This document shows, one piece after another, positions 25,124 to 33,824 of a stretch of 64,000 nt of DNA. Below the pieces are notes generated by a model. It worked only from the letters and a program-made list of their open reading frames with translations. It searched no databases and had not been told where the DNA came from. The position numbers and the translations under genes were made by a program. The stretch comes from Chloracidobacterium sp. GTDB lineage: Bacteria > Acidobacteriota > Blastocatellia > Pyrinomonadales > Pyrinomonadaceae. Position 1 is the stretch's first letter, and each line of letters starts with the position of its first letter. The DNA is taken from positions 248,001 to 312,000 of the forward strand of contig JADKKB010000005.1 in assembly GCA_016720705.1 (NCBI GenBank), given 5' to 3'.

Positions 25124-26164
25124 ATGAGATCATCTGACCAAAACAACCCCGAATCAAAGATCTTCGTCGGCCGCAACGTTTTTTCGTGGGCGCCGAAGGT
25201 CAGTATCGTAATACCTGCGTACAACGTCGCCGACTTTATCGCCGAAACTCTCAAATCAGTTGCAGAACAAAAATTTCGTGATTACGAGGTTATAGTCATA
25301 AACGACGGTTCACCGGATACGCCGGCCTTTGAACGGGCGATCGGAGCCTTTCGTGAAGACATCGTATATATCAAACAGCCGAGCCTCGGTGCCGGTGCCG
25401 CTCGCAATACCGGTATCAGGCACGCCCGGGGCGAGATCATCGCATTTCTGGACGGAGACGATATATGGATGCCTGATTTTCTCGCCTCGCAGATGATATT
25501 TTTAGGGCGTGGTTACGATATGGTCTATTGCGATGCCTTGCAGTTCGGAATGAGATCAGCGACGCGAAAGACCTTTATGGAAGGAGCTCCGTCGAACGGA
25601 GAAGTTACGGCTCTATCGCTGCTAGATTATTCGTGTAATGTGATCACGTCCGGCACGATAGCATATAAGTCAGCACTGGAACGGGCAGGCCTGTTTGAAC
25701 CTGAGCGAAATAAGGCTCACGACTTTCACCTATGGGTACGAATGGCAAAGTCCGGGGCACGGATCGGTTATCAGCGAATACCGCTACTCAAGTACCGGGT
25801 GCATCTGCAGAGTTTGTCCGGCGATTCAGTCAGCCGCGTTAAGCGTGAGATCGACGTTCTGGGCCGCGTCAAGCGGTCGATCGATCTGGACAAAAGTGAA
25901 CTGGCGGTCGTCGATGGAATGCTTACACGACTGCAGTGCGACCTGAGGATCGAATACGGCAAGGCATACTTACTAAACGAAGATTTTCGAAACGCCTATC
26001 TTTCTTTTGCGGAGGCAAACAGTATCCGTCCATCGATGAAACTCCGGACGATCACCTGGCTCGCACGCCTCGCACCGAGATGGTTGCTCAACCATTACCG
26101 CACCCGTCGGCCTGACGAGATAGCCTTTGTTCCACGCAGCTTGCCGATGAGCAACGGCGATTAG
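25124..26164 (+). CDS. Family 2 glycosyltransferase (EpsE/WcaA-like)
   Basis: The 346-residue soluble protein has the GT-A signatures VSIVIPAYNVADFI (about 26-39), VINDGSPD (about 59-66), GAGAARNTGIRHARGE and FLDGDDIW (about 109-116, DxD metal site). It starts three bases after the previous stop and is the last gene of the ligase operon. It probably adds one sugar to the repeat unit on the cytoplasmic face. Confidence 0.9.
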   Translation: MRSSDQNNPESKIFVGRNVFSWAPKVSIVIPAYNVADFIAETLKSVAEQKFRDYEVIVINDGSPDTPAFERAIGAFREDIVYIKQPSLGAGAARNTGIRHARGEIIAFLDGDDIWMPDFLASQMIFLGRGYDMVYCDALQFGMRSATRKTFMEGAPSNGEVTALSLLDYSCNVITSGTIAYKSALERAGLFEPERNKAHDFHLWVRMAKSGARIGYQRIPLLKYRVHLQSLSGDSVSRVKREIDVLGRVKRSIDLDKSELAVVDGMLTRLQCDLRIEYGKAYLLNEDFRNAYLSFAEANSIRPSMKLRTITWLARLAPRWLLNHYRTRRPDEIAFVPRSLPMSNGD

Positions 26165-26185
26165 CGGCTGTACCAAGTTCTATCT

Positions 26186-26731
26186 CTACTCCTCGATAAC
26201 TGTTGGGGTAAACGGTTTGCCGTATATCTCCTGATAGATCCAGCCCAGAAATCGGGCTTCCGCGGTGCAAAGATTTTCGATCCAAGAACTCGTTAAATAG
26301 ATCCGTTTTTCAACCGAGGTAGTCAGCTTTTCAGCCTTTTCGACGGCAGATAGATCGTGGTCTTCGTCCAGTCCGAAGGTATCAGTCAGATCGGTGCGTG
26401 TGGCTCGGGCTTCCTGCAGGGCGTTCAGGACGTCTGTGATCCAGGCATTGAGCGTTGGTTCTGAGTCGTTTTCAGCCAGAGCCTGAAATGCACCGACCGC
26501 AAATCGAGCCTCCGCGTTGTCGAAGGGATAAATGGCGATGCCGTTGACCTTGTCATCCTGCTGTTTCCATTGAAAAAGCTGTTCGACGTAGGGCAGACGG
26601 ACGCGGCTAACGCGCTCGTCGTAATTGAGAAACCACTCCAGAATGTCGGCAAGCGAACCGATATCGGGCCCGCCATCGGCGGTTATTCTAAGTTTGGGCG
26701 GCTGATCCTGTGCCGATGATACATTTGACAT
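26186..26731 (-). CDS. Hypothetical protein
   Basis: The 181-residue product from the ATG at 26731 is acidic, soluble and mostly helical, with no Cys motif, signal or membrane segment. I do not recognise it. Sections around 30-65 (SLADILEWFLNYDERVSRVRL) and 135-165 (EKRIYLTSSWIENLCTAEARF) look structured. It is transcribed away from the potassium channel gene, and converges with the GT2 gene 21 bases away. A TTG at 26761 would add ten residues. Confidence 0.65.
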   Translation of the reverse strand: MSNVSSAQDQPPKLRITADGGPDIGSLADILEWFLNYDERVSRVRLPYVEQLFQWKQQDDKVNGIAIYPFDNAEARFAVGAFQALAENDSEPTLNAWITDVLNALQEARATRTDLTDTFGLDEDHDLSAVEKAEKLTTSVEKRIYLTSSWIENLCTAEARFLGWIYQEIYGKPFTPTVIEE

Positions 26732-26774
26732 AAGGGGTATTTCATCACTTTTGCAGGGCAAAAACCAAATCGCT

Positions 26775-26804
26775 TTTACAATTCTTGCGGGTGGTCGTTA
26801 TAAT
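26775..26804 (+). promoter_or_regulatory. Promoter of the potassium channel-ribE pair, possibly near-leaderless
   Basis: TTTACA (26775-26780), an 18-bp spacer and TATAAT (26799-26804) form a strong promoter. The expected start near 26811 is only about seven bases before the GTG at 26818, so the transcript would have almost no leader. Confidence 0.55.
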
Positions 26805-26817
26805 CCAATGTATCAAC

Positions 26818-27795
26818 GTGCCCACAGAAACCATCGAAAATAGTGCGGGTTCCGGCGTGCGGCCCGACGGCGAAGAGCGCGACCTTGGGTTTGGCTCGAT
26901 CGTTTCCGGCCAGAGTCGGCAAAGGCTGATCAATCCTGACGGATCGTTTAACGTGCAGCGGTCCGGACTGCCGTTTCGCACCACACTCAATCTATTTCAT
27001 ATCTTTCTCGAAATGAGGTGGGCGTCGTTTCTGTCACTGCTGCTCGCGATCTATTTTGTAAGCAATATCGTTTTTGGGATGGGGTATGCCGCATTTGGCG
27101 AGGCGGCACTCGTAGATACTTCGGCAGACGCGACACAAAGCATCTATATACGTGGATTTTTCTTCAGCGTCCAGACATTTGCCACGATAGGTTACGGCAC
27201 GATCCATCCGGTCGGGATCATCCCGAATTTGCTTGTCACAGTCGAATCGTATTACAGCTTGCTCGTCAACGCTCTGATAACCGGCGTGGTCTTCGCCCGT
27301 TTTGCACGGCCGACAGCACGGCTGATCTATAGCGAGATCGCCGTCGTCGCACCATACCGCGACACGACCGGATTGATGTTTCGGCTAGTGAACGGACGAA
27401 ACAATCAGTTGATCGAGGTCACGGCTCAAGTGATATTTTCGCGTCTGGTGGCCGAAAACGGCCGCCCGGTGAGGCGTTTTGACCTTTTGGAACTTGAGCG
27501 AAGCAAAGTGTCGTTTTTCCCTCTAGCCTGGACGGTCGTGCACCCGATCACGATGGAATCGCCACTCAAAGGGCTTTCGCACCAGGACCTTTTACGATCC
27601 GATGCCGAGATACTGATACTTATGTCAGCGATCGACGAGACCTTTGCTCAGGTCGTTCACACACGGACATCGTATAAACCGAGCCAGATCAAATTCGGTC
27701 ATAAATTTATCAGTATTTACCGCGAGGTGCCCGAGGGCGAGCCGATCTCGATCGACGTTCGGCGGTTATCGAGCGTAGAGCGGGCGGAGTCATAA
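26818..27795 (+). CDS. KirBac-type inward-rectifier potassium channel
   Basis: The 325-residue protein has the KirBac layout: a cytoplasmic N-terminus with a slide helix (LFHIFLEMRWASF), first membrane helix (about 65-90), pore helix and filter T123-I-G-Y-G127, second helix (about 140-165), and a C-terminal beta-rich cytoplasmic domain from about 175. TIGYG is the canonical potassium filter. I prefer the GTG at 26818 because the promoter -10 ends at 26804, which rules out the TTG at 26785. It overlaps ribE by one base (TAATG), an unusual coupling of channel and riboflavin synthase. Confidence 0.9.
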   Translation: MPTETIENSAGSGVRPDGEERDLGFGSIVSGQSRQRLINPDGSFNVQRSGLPFRTTLNLFHIFLEMRWASFLSLLLAIYFVSNIVFGMGYAAFGEAALVDTSADATQSIYIRGFFFSVQTFATIGYGTIHPVGIIPNLLVTVESYYSLLVNALITGVVFARFARPTARLIYSEIAVVAPYRDTTGLMFRLVNGRNNQLIEVTAQVIFSRLVAENGRPVRRFDLLELERSKVSFFPLAWTVVHPITMESPLKGLSHQDLLRSDAEILILMSAIDETFAQVVHTRTSYKPSQIKFGHKFISIYREVPEGEPISIDVRRLSSVERAES

Positions 27796-28397
27796 TGTTT
27801 ACAGGTATAATCGAAGAATTAGGCCGTGTTTCCGCAGTAGAATCACTAGCGGCGGGCGTCCGCATTACGATCGCCGCGGATATCGTGACGGAGGATATCG
27901 GCAATGGCGACTCGATCGCTGTGAACGGTGTGTGCCTAACTGCGCTCAATGCAACGACGGACGGATTCGCGGCGGACGTCTCACCGGAAACGCTCGAGCG
28001 ATCTACGATCGGGCGTTTGAAAGTTGGGTCGAGAGTGAATCTCGAACGGGCGGTGACGCCGACGACGCGTCTCGGCGGCCACATCGTACAGGGACACGTG
28101 GACGGCCGAGGCCAGTTCCTCGCCGCCACGGACGAGGGTGAGTTTTGGACCGTCAGTATCGGCTTTCCGGCAGAATTTCGCCGATATCTTGTGTTTAAGG
28201 GCTCGGTAGCGGTGGAGGGCATCAGTCTGACAGTTGCGCACCTTGACGATACTCAGTTCGACATCGCCGTGATCCCTAAGACCTGGGAGATGACCAATCT
28301 GTCGACACTTGTGCCCGGCGATGCAGTAAATCTAGAGGCGGACGTCATTGCAAAGTACGTTGAAAATATTGTACGGTTTGGCGACAAAGGAAACTAA
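27795..28397 (+). CDS. ribE: Riboflavin synthase, alpha subunit
   Basis: The 200-residue protein begins MFTGIIEELGRV and holds two lumazine-binding repeats: NGVCLT and HIVQGHVDG in the first half to hinge, GSVAVEGISLTV and FDIAVIPKTWEMTNL in the second. It condenses two 6,7-dimethyl-8-ribityllumazine molecules to riboflavin in the cytoplasm. Length fits the family. It is translationally coupled to the potassium channel gene and followed immediately by a polytopic membrane protein gene; other rib genes are not in the window. The symbol ribC is used in some genera. Confidence 0.95.
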   Translation: MFTGIIEELGRVSAVESLAAGVRITIAADIVTEDIGNGDSIAVNGVCLTALNATTDGFAADVSPETLERSTIGRLKVGSRVNLERAVTPTTRLGGHIVQGHVDGRGQFLAATDEGEFWTVSIGFPAEFRRYLVFKGSVAVEGISLTVAHLDDTQFDIAVIPKTWEMTNLSTLVPGDAVNLEADVIAKYVENIVRFGDKGN

Positions 28398-30401
28398 ATG
28401 CTGATATCGATCTTACTGATCTGTGCCATTTCGTTTGGCGGACTCGCTCTGACATATCCGATCGTCGCTGACGAGCGGTTTATGTGGCGACTGGCCGTTG
28501 GCAATATCGTCGGGACCAGTATTTTCGGACTTGCGGGATTCATTCTCGCATCGCTTTTCGGGCTTAACGCCGTCACTGCCGCCGCCGCGATCGCAGTTTC
28601 ACTATTGCCGCTGATGTTGCTGAGGAGCAAACCTTACAAGCGGGAATTCAAGCACGACTGGGCAAAGGCAAAGGGCAAATTTCAGGGCGGTAACCTCAAG
28701 CGATTTTCGGGTTTCGGGTATTATGCATTTTTTGCTCTGGTCTTCTGGCTATTCTTTGGACAAGCGATGTACCAGACGGACGCGGGGATATTCACCGGTG
28801 GTTCGAACAACCTCGGCGACCTTCCGTTCCATCTTGGAGCCATCTTGGGGTTTACCGACGGAGCTAATTTTCCGCCGCAGAATCCGTCATTTGCAGGTGC
28901 AAGATTTTCGTATCCATTTGTTGCTGACTTTGTCACTGCCGCGTTTATTAAGCTCGGGGCGGATGTTCGCGGTGCGTTAGTGATACAGGATTTTGCTTGG
29001 GCATTTTCACTTTTGGTGATCCTCGAGCGGTTCACGGTCAAACTGACCGGAAACAAACTCGCGGGCCGCATAGCTCCGCTTCTGCTGTTTTTCAGCGGCG
29101 GGCTTGGTTTCGTATGGTTTGCGAAAGACTACTGGGAACAGGGTAAGAGTCTCTGGGAAGTATTATGGCAACTGCCGCGAGACTACACGATCGGCGACAA
29201 ATTCCGATGGGGAAACTCGATGGTCGTGCTGTTTATAACTCAGCGAAGTTTGCTGCTCGGGATGCCGATAACGGTATTGGTTTTAGGGTTTCTCTGGCGC
29301 GTTTTTTCTGGGGAAAGTGATGATATCCAAAAAATCGCCAAGCCGGATATTGCAGGTAAGACCGGTGACAGCGATCTGCTTTCGACATTGTGGCGGCCAT
29401 TTGCTCTCGGGCTTTTTGCCGGAATGCTGCCGCTGATACATTTGCATAGCCTGATCGTGCTATTTGTCGTAACCGGATTCTGTTTTATCTTTCGACCTGA
29501 GAAATGGCGGGTGTGGATCGCGTTTGGAGTTGGTGTGACGGTGATCGCGATTCCCGAACTCATATGGTCAATGGCGGGTAGCGCGTCGGATGTGAGCAAA
29601 TTCATCGGATGGCATTTCGGTTGGGACAAAGGCGACGCGAACATATTATGGTTTTGGTTAAAAAATACCGGTATCGTAATTCCGGTCATCGCCGCCGGGG
29701 TCTACGCTTTATTAACGATCAAGGAACCGGATCACAAAGCGAGAGCAAAAAAGGATGCGAAATTGCCGGACGGCCGGACACTCCTGCTATTTTACGTGCC
29801 GTTCGCTGTACTATTTATTGTCTCAAATGTGGTAAAACTCGCTCCTTGGGAGTGGGACAATATCAAGGTTTTGATCTATTGGTTCGTCGGGTCGCTACCG
29901 TTGATGGCATATGCAATTGCAAGGGCTTGGGAGAGTGGTAAATTTCTCAGAACTGCGGCGGTAGCTTGCTTGATAGTGCTGACGTCGGCTGGCGGACTCG
30001 ACGTATGGCGGACGATGAGTGGGCAAAATCATATAAAGGTATTCGACACGGACGCGATTCGCTTGGCCGAACAGATCAAGGCAAAGACGAGCCCCGATGC
30101 ATTGTTTCTGAATGCTCCGACGTATAACACTGTCGTCGTACTCTCGGGGCGACCGTCCTTTATGAGGTACATCGGCCATCTGTCATCGCACGGGATCGAC
30201 TACGCCAAACGCGAAGAGCAGACAAAGCTCATTTATTCCGGCGGCGGAGTTGCGGACCTGTATTTGCGACAGAACAATATCGAGTACGTACTCGTTTCAC
30301 CCGACGAACGCAATACGCTCGGAGCCAATGAGGAATTTTTCAAAAAGTTTCCATTGATAGCAGAATCGGGCCAATATCGCGTATATAAGATTAAAAACTA
30401 A
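28398..30401 (+). CDS. Large polytopic membrane protein, GT-C-like
   Basis: The 667-residue protein has about 12 membrane helices spread from residue 5 to about 550, then a soluble C-terminal section (about 555-667). An acidic loop motif (NLGDLPFHLGAI, about 138-149) after the early helices resembles the catalytic first loop of GT-C glycosyltransferases. I cannot assign a family. An AAAGGAA SD precedes the ATG by six bases. It is immediately followed by the TIGR03663-like gene, so the two may act on the same lipid-linked sugar pathway. Confidence 0.6.
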   Translation: MLISILLICAISFGGLALTYPIVADERFMWRLAVGNIVGTSIFGLAGFILASLFGLNAVTAAAAIAVSLLPLMLLRSKPYKREFKHDWAKAKGKFQGGNLKRFSGFGYYAFFALVFWLFFGQAMYQTDAGIFTGGSNNLGDLPFHLGAILGFTDGANFPPQNPSFAGARFSYPFVADFVTAAFIKLGADVRGALVIQDFAWAFSLLVILERFTVKLTGNKLAGRIAPLLLFFSGGLGFVWFAKDYWEQGKSLWEVLWQLPRDYTIGDKFRWGNSMVVLFITQRSLLLGMPITVLVLGFLWRVFSGESDDIQKIAKPDIAGKTGDSDLLSTLWRPFALGLFAGMLPLIHLHSLIVLFVVTGFCFIFRPEKWRVWIAFGVGVTVIAIPELIWSMAGSASDVSKFIGWHFGWDKGDANILWFWLKNTGIVIPVIAAGVYALLTIKEPDHKARAKKDAKLPDGRTLLLFYVPFAVLFIVSNVVKLAPWEWDNIKVLIYWFVGSLPLMAYAIARAWESGKFLRTAAVACLIVLTSAGGLDVWRTMSGQNHIKVFDTDAIRLAEQIKAKTSPDALFLNAPTYNTVVVLSGRPSFMRYIGHLSSHGIDYAKREEQTKLIYSGGGVADLYLRQNNIEYVLVSPDERNTLGANEEFFKKFPLIAESGQYRVYKIKN

Positions 30402-30408
30402 GCGACCG

Positions 30409-32445
30409 ATGAATGGCGAAAAAGAGACAAACGATCAGATAACAGAGCGGCCTTACGACATCGGCTGGCTGGTGAGTTGTGCGATCGTAACGGCCGCGGC
30501 GACGCTGTTGCGATTCTATTGGCTCGGCCTAAAGCCATTTCATCACGATGAGGGCGTCAACGGCTTTTTTCTAAAAACCCTCTTTGATAAGGGCACCTAC
30601 GCCTACGACCCTGCCAACTATCACGGGCCGACGCTCTATTACATCTCGCTTGCGTTTGCCAAGGTGTTTGGGCTCGAAACCGTTCCGGTCAGGGCGAGTG
30701 TCGCTGTTTTTGGCGTTCTGACAGTGGTGCTGGCATTTTTTCTAAGGCGATATATCGGGAAGATCGGCTCACTCTCGGCGGCACTCTTTCTGGCGTTATC
30801 GCCGGGTATGGTCTACATCTCAAGGTATTTTATCCACGAGATGTTCTTTGTTTTTTGCAGCCTCGCCGTAGTGGTTGCGGTTCTCTTATTTATCGATCGG
30901 CGTAAATCAGGCATATTCGCCAATGTTTGGATGGTGATCGTGCTCCTGACGGCATTCTTACCGTCTGCACTGAACTTGGCAGCGGCACTTGGCGGAGAAA
31001 ATGCCGGAGCACTTTGGGCGTTTCGGGTAGCCTTCATTATCGTTGAGGCGGTGTTGGTGTTCTTCGTAATGCGGATGCTGCTTTCGTGGGAAGACGGCCG
31101 GCCGATCTATCTTTTGCTTGCGTCGACCGCGGCGGCGATGTTATTTGCGACCAAAGAAACGGCATTCATCACGCTAGGCACGATGCTTATCTCGATATTC
31201 TGTGTTTGGCTTTGGCGCAGGTTTGCCGCCGGCGATCTGTTTAGGAACCGAGGCATGTGGGGCATTGTGCTGGCTCACGCCGTCGCGATACTTATTGTAT
31301 TAGTATATAAGGACAAGTTTATCGAGGGCGGGCAATGGTTTTACGCGAACTTTTTCGGCGAAGGCCGTCCCCAAGAGGCGTTTGCGTTTTATGGAATAGT
31401 ATCGCTCGCGGTCGCGGCGATGACGGCTTGGGCGATCTTTCTGTTTAGCTACAGCAAAGATAATGAGTCCGTTCTTGTCGAAGACAGCAATCTCAACTGG
31501 CATACGTTTCGACCTGCACTGGGCATAGGAAACGACCTCATCTTAATGCTTGTCGCGGTTGCGGTGGTGTTCATTTATCTCAATGTTCTATTCTTTTCAT
31601 CATTTTTCAGCTATGCCGAGGGCGTGCAGAAAGCCTTTGAGGCATACGCGATTTGGACCAAGACCGGCAATAAGGATCACACGCAAAACGGCCTGATGGG
31701 CTATGTAAAGTGGGGGCTTAAGGTCGAGTCCCCGTTAATTATCCTCGCACCGATCGGAGCGGCAGTTTCGTTGTTGAGAGCAAGGCATAGATTTGCGATC
31801 TTCACCGCGTTTTGGGCATTTGGACTCTTTGCTGCGTACACGATCATTCCATACAAAACGCCGTGGCTCGCCCTGAGTTTTTATTTGCCGATGTGTTTGA
31901 TCGCGGGCTACGGCATTAACGAATTTGTTACGTCGAAACGAATGCCGCTCAAGGCACTCGGAGTGATCCTGGCGGTCATCGGTTCGGCGGTTTTGGCATA
32001 TCAAGCGTATTCGATCAATTTTGTCCGTTATGATGACGAAGAAATGGGATACGTTTATGCCCACACGAAGCGTGAGATGCTCGACCTCGTGGCAGAGATA
32101 GATCACTTTGCCGAAAAGAGCGGCCAAGGCAAGCAGGCGACCGTCGAGATCGTTTCACCGGACTATTGGCCGATGACGTGGTATCTGAAAGACTATGAAC
32201 ACGCGAACTTTCACGGGTCTCTGGTCGATGCAACTGCGGCGGAGATGATCGTTGCCAAGAAGGACGCTCAGGACGCCGAGGTGATCAGGCGCTATTCGGC
32301 TCATTACAAATTCGCGGGCGTTTACCCGTTGAGGCCGGGAGTCGACCTGATGCTGCTCGTTCGCAAGGATATCGCCGGCGCTGACGCCACGGAACTATAC
32401 AAAATACTCGAATACGAGACGCCGCCGCCAAGATCAAATTATTAA
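30409..32445 (+). CDS. TIGR03663 family membrane glycosyltransferase
   Basis: The 678-residue protein has about 12 membrane helices and the family's opening motif FHHDEGVNGFFLKTLF (about 44-59) followed by YAYDPANYHGPTLYY; the acidic HDEG pair is typical of GT39/PMT-like GT-C enzymes that use polyprenyl-phosphate sugars. TIGR03663 (Agl23-like) proteins are thought to take part in glycosylation or glycan export. The C-terminal soluble part (about 555-678) is periplasmic. Seven bases separate it from the preceding gene, an operon. Confidence 0.8.
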   Translation: MNGEKETNDQITERPYDIGWLVSCAIVTAAATLLRFYWLGLKPFHHDEGVNGFFLKTLFDKGTYAYDPANYHGPTLYYISLAFAKVFGLETVPVRASVAVFGVLTVVLAFFLRRYIGKIGSLSAALFLALSPGMVYISRYFIHEMFFVFCSLAVVVAVLLFIDRRKSGIFANVWMVIVLLTAFLPSALNLAAALGGENAGALWAFRVAFIIVEAVLVFFVMRMLLSWEDGRPIYLLLASTAAAMLFATKETAFITLGTMLISIFCVWLWRRFAAGDLFRNRGMWGIVLAHAVAILIVLVYKDKFIEGGQWFYANFFGEGRPQEAFAFYGIVSLAVAAMTAWAIFLFSYSKDNESVLVEDSNLNWHTFRPALGIGNDLILMLVAVAVVFIYLNVLFFSSFFSYAEGVQKAFEAYAIWTKTGNKDHTQNGLMGYVKWGLKVESPLIILAPIGAAVSLLRARHRFAIFTAFWAFGLFAAYTIIPYKTPWLALSFYLPMCLIAGYGINEFVTSKRMPLKALGVILAVIGSAVLAYQAYSINFVRYDDEEMGYVYAHTKREMLDLVAEIDHFAEKSGQGKQATVEIVSPDYWPMTWYLKDYEHANFHGSLVDATAAEMIVAKKDAQDAEVIRRYSAHYKFAGVYPLRPGVDLMLLVRKDIAGADATELYKILEYETPPPRSNY

Positions 32446-32482
32446 GCGTCGGCGTAAGGGCTTGGCGAATAGGAACATTGAA

Positions 32483-32998
32483 ATGTTGAAAAAAGCGATT
32501 GTGCTTATTGGATTGGCGATGAGTCTTGCGGCATCCGCCGCGGGGCAGAGATCCGACGACAGAACGGCTGTACTTGCCGTTGTAAAACAGCTTTTCGCTG
32601 AAATGGCGGCGGCAAATCCCGTTGGAATAATCGCGGTCGGAACTCCCGAAAATCAACTCGTCGCACTTTTCAAGCAAAAGGACGGCAAGTCGAGGATGCA
32701 GGTGATATCGCGTGAAGCCTTTGCAAAAATGTTCGCTGACAAGACAAAAGTGATGGAAGAGGTTATGTACGCACCCAACGCCGAAGTCAGTGGTGACTGG
32801 GCAATGGTTTGGGGGCGATATGTGTACTTCGCAAGCGGCAAACTGTCGCATTGCGGTATTAACCAGTTTAATCTAGTCCGCACCGGTGCGGGTTGGAAGA
32901 TCGCCAACGGAGCCTCGGTCATCGATCCCGACGCCTGCACCGAAGAAGAAAAGGCGATAATTCCTAGTAGTGCCATTCGGGTCAAGCCGTCCAACTAA
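32483..32998 (+). CDS. Exported NTF2/SnoaL-like protein
   Basis: The 171-residue product has a clear signal peptide (MLKKAIVLIGLAMSLAASAAG) and a fold resembling SnoaL/NTF2-like domains: an N-terminal helix with AVVKQLFAEMAAANP, then strands including GDWAMVWGRYVYF and NLVRTGAGWKIANGAS. Such domains bind small molecules or act as enzyme scaffolds; function here is unknown. I chose the ATG at 32483 as it starts the signal peptide; the frame is open from 32462. It precedes the LolA-like gene by three bases. Confidence 0.7.
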   Translation: MLKKAIVLIGLAMSLAASAAGQRSDDRTAVLAVVKQLFAEMAAANPVGIIAVGTPENQLVALFKQKDGKSRMQVISREAFAKMFADKTKVMEEVMYAPNAEVSGDWAMVWGRYVYFASGKLSHCGINQFNLVRTGAGWKIANGASVIDPDACTEEEKAIIPSSAIRVKPSN

Positions 32999-33001
32999 AA
33001 T

Positions 33002-33763
33002 ATGAAAATTTTCAAGATATCGTTTCTTTTGTTTATTTTGGCGTTACCGTCACTGGCTAAGATCAGGTCCGGCGAGGATCTGATCACCGCAATGCACGAT
33101 AAGTACGACGGCAAATGGTACAAGACGCTCACATTCCAACAGCAAACCATCAATTACTTAGCTGACGGCACGTCCAACTCAACGATGTGGTACGAAGCGA
33201 TGAGCGTTCCCGGTCGCCTGCGCATCGATATTGCTCCAGTCGAGAACAAGGGCGGAATGCTCTTCAGCGACGGAAAACTCTTTTCGTTTCGTGACGGCAA
33301 ACAGACGGCGGAGCGTCCGCTGATGCACCCTTTGCTTCTGCTCGGCTTTGACGTCTATGCCCAGCCTGTCAAAAAATCACTCGAACAGCTAGCCTCGTTA
33401 AATATCAAAATGTCGATCCTCCGCACGGGCAAATGGCAGGGCAAAGCCGTCTACATTGTAGGTGCAAACCCCGGTGATCTAACTTCGCCACAGTTTTGGA
33501 TCGATAAGAAGGAATTGCTTTTCGTGCGGCTATTAGTGCCCGGCGGCGCAAATAAAAAGAGCACTAACGAAACTCAATTTAACAAATATGTGAAGATGAA
33601 AGGCGGTGGATGGGTTGCCGCCGAAGTGCAGTTTATCGTCAACGGCAAGCTATCGACTTCGGAGGTGTATTCAGATATACGAACCGGCATCGAGCTCAAC
33701 GAGGATCTTTGGAACCCGGCGAAATGGGCATCAGTTGAGCGAAAGCACTTTGTGGTCAAATAG
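33002..33763 (+). CDS. LolA-like periplasmic protein
   Basis: The 253-residue protein has a signal peptide (MKIFKISFLLFILALPSLA) and a beta-rich body with the outer-membrane lipoprotein-sorting look: LITAMHDKYDGKWYKTLTFQQQT early, VPGRLRIDI, LLFVRLLVPGG and WVAAEVQFIVNGK strands. The half-barrel family (LolA, LppX-like) binds lipids or hydrophobic ligands in the periplasm. It sits between two other exported-protein genes, so all three may be co-transcribed. Confidence 0.6.
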   Translation: MKIFKISFLLFILALPSLAKIRSGEDLITAMHDKYDGKWYKTLTFQQQTINYLADGTSNSTMWYEAMSVPGRLRIDIAPVENKGGMLFSDGKLFSFRDGKQTAERPLMHPLLLLGFDVYAQPVKKSLEQLASLNIKMSILRTGKWQGKAVYIVGANPGDLTSPQFWIDKKELLFVRLLVPGGANKKSTNETQFNKYVKMKGGGWVAAEVQFIVNGKLSTSEVYSDIRTGIELNEDLWNPAKWASVERKHFVVK

Positions 33764-33824
33764 GAAGAAAGCACGGTACCGCGCTACAATTGCAGGCATT
33801 CTACCCCCAAGGAGTCCTGTCACA

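Noticed and set aside
33606..33824. Upstream extension of the M20 amidohydrolase
   Set aside because: The ATG at 33825 has an SD and begins a signal peptide; the extension overlaps the LolA-like gene out of frame.
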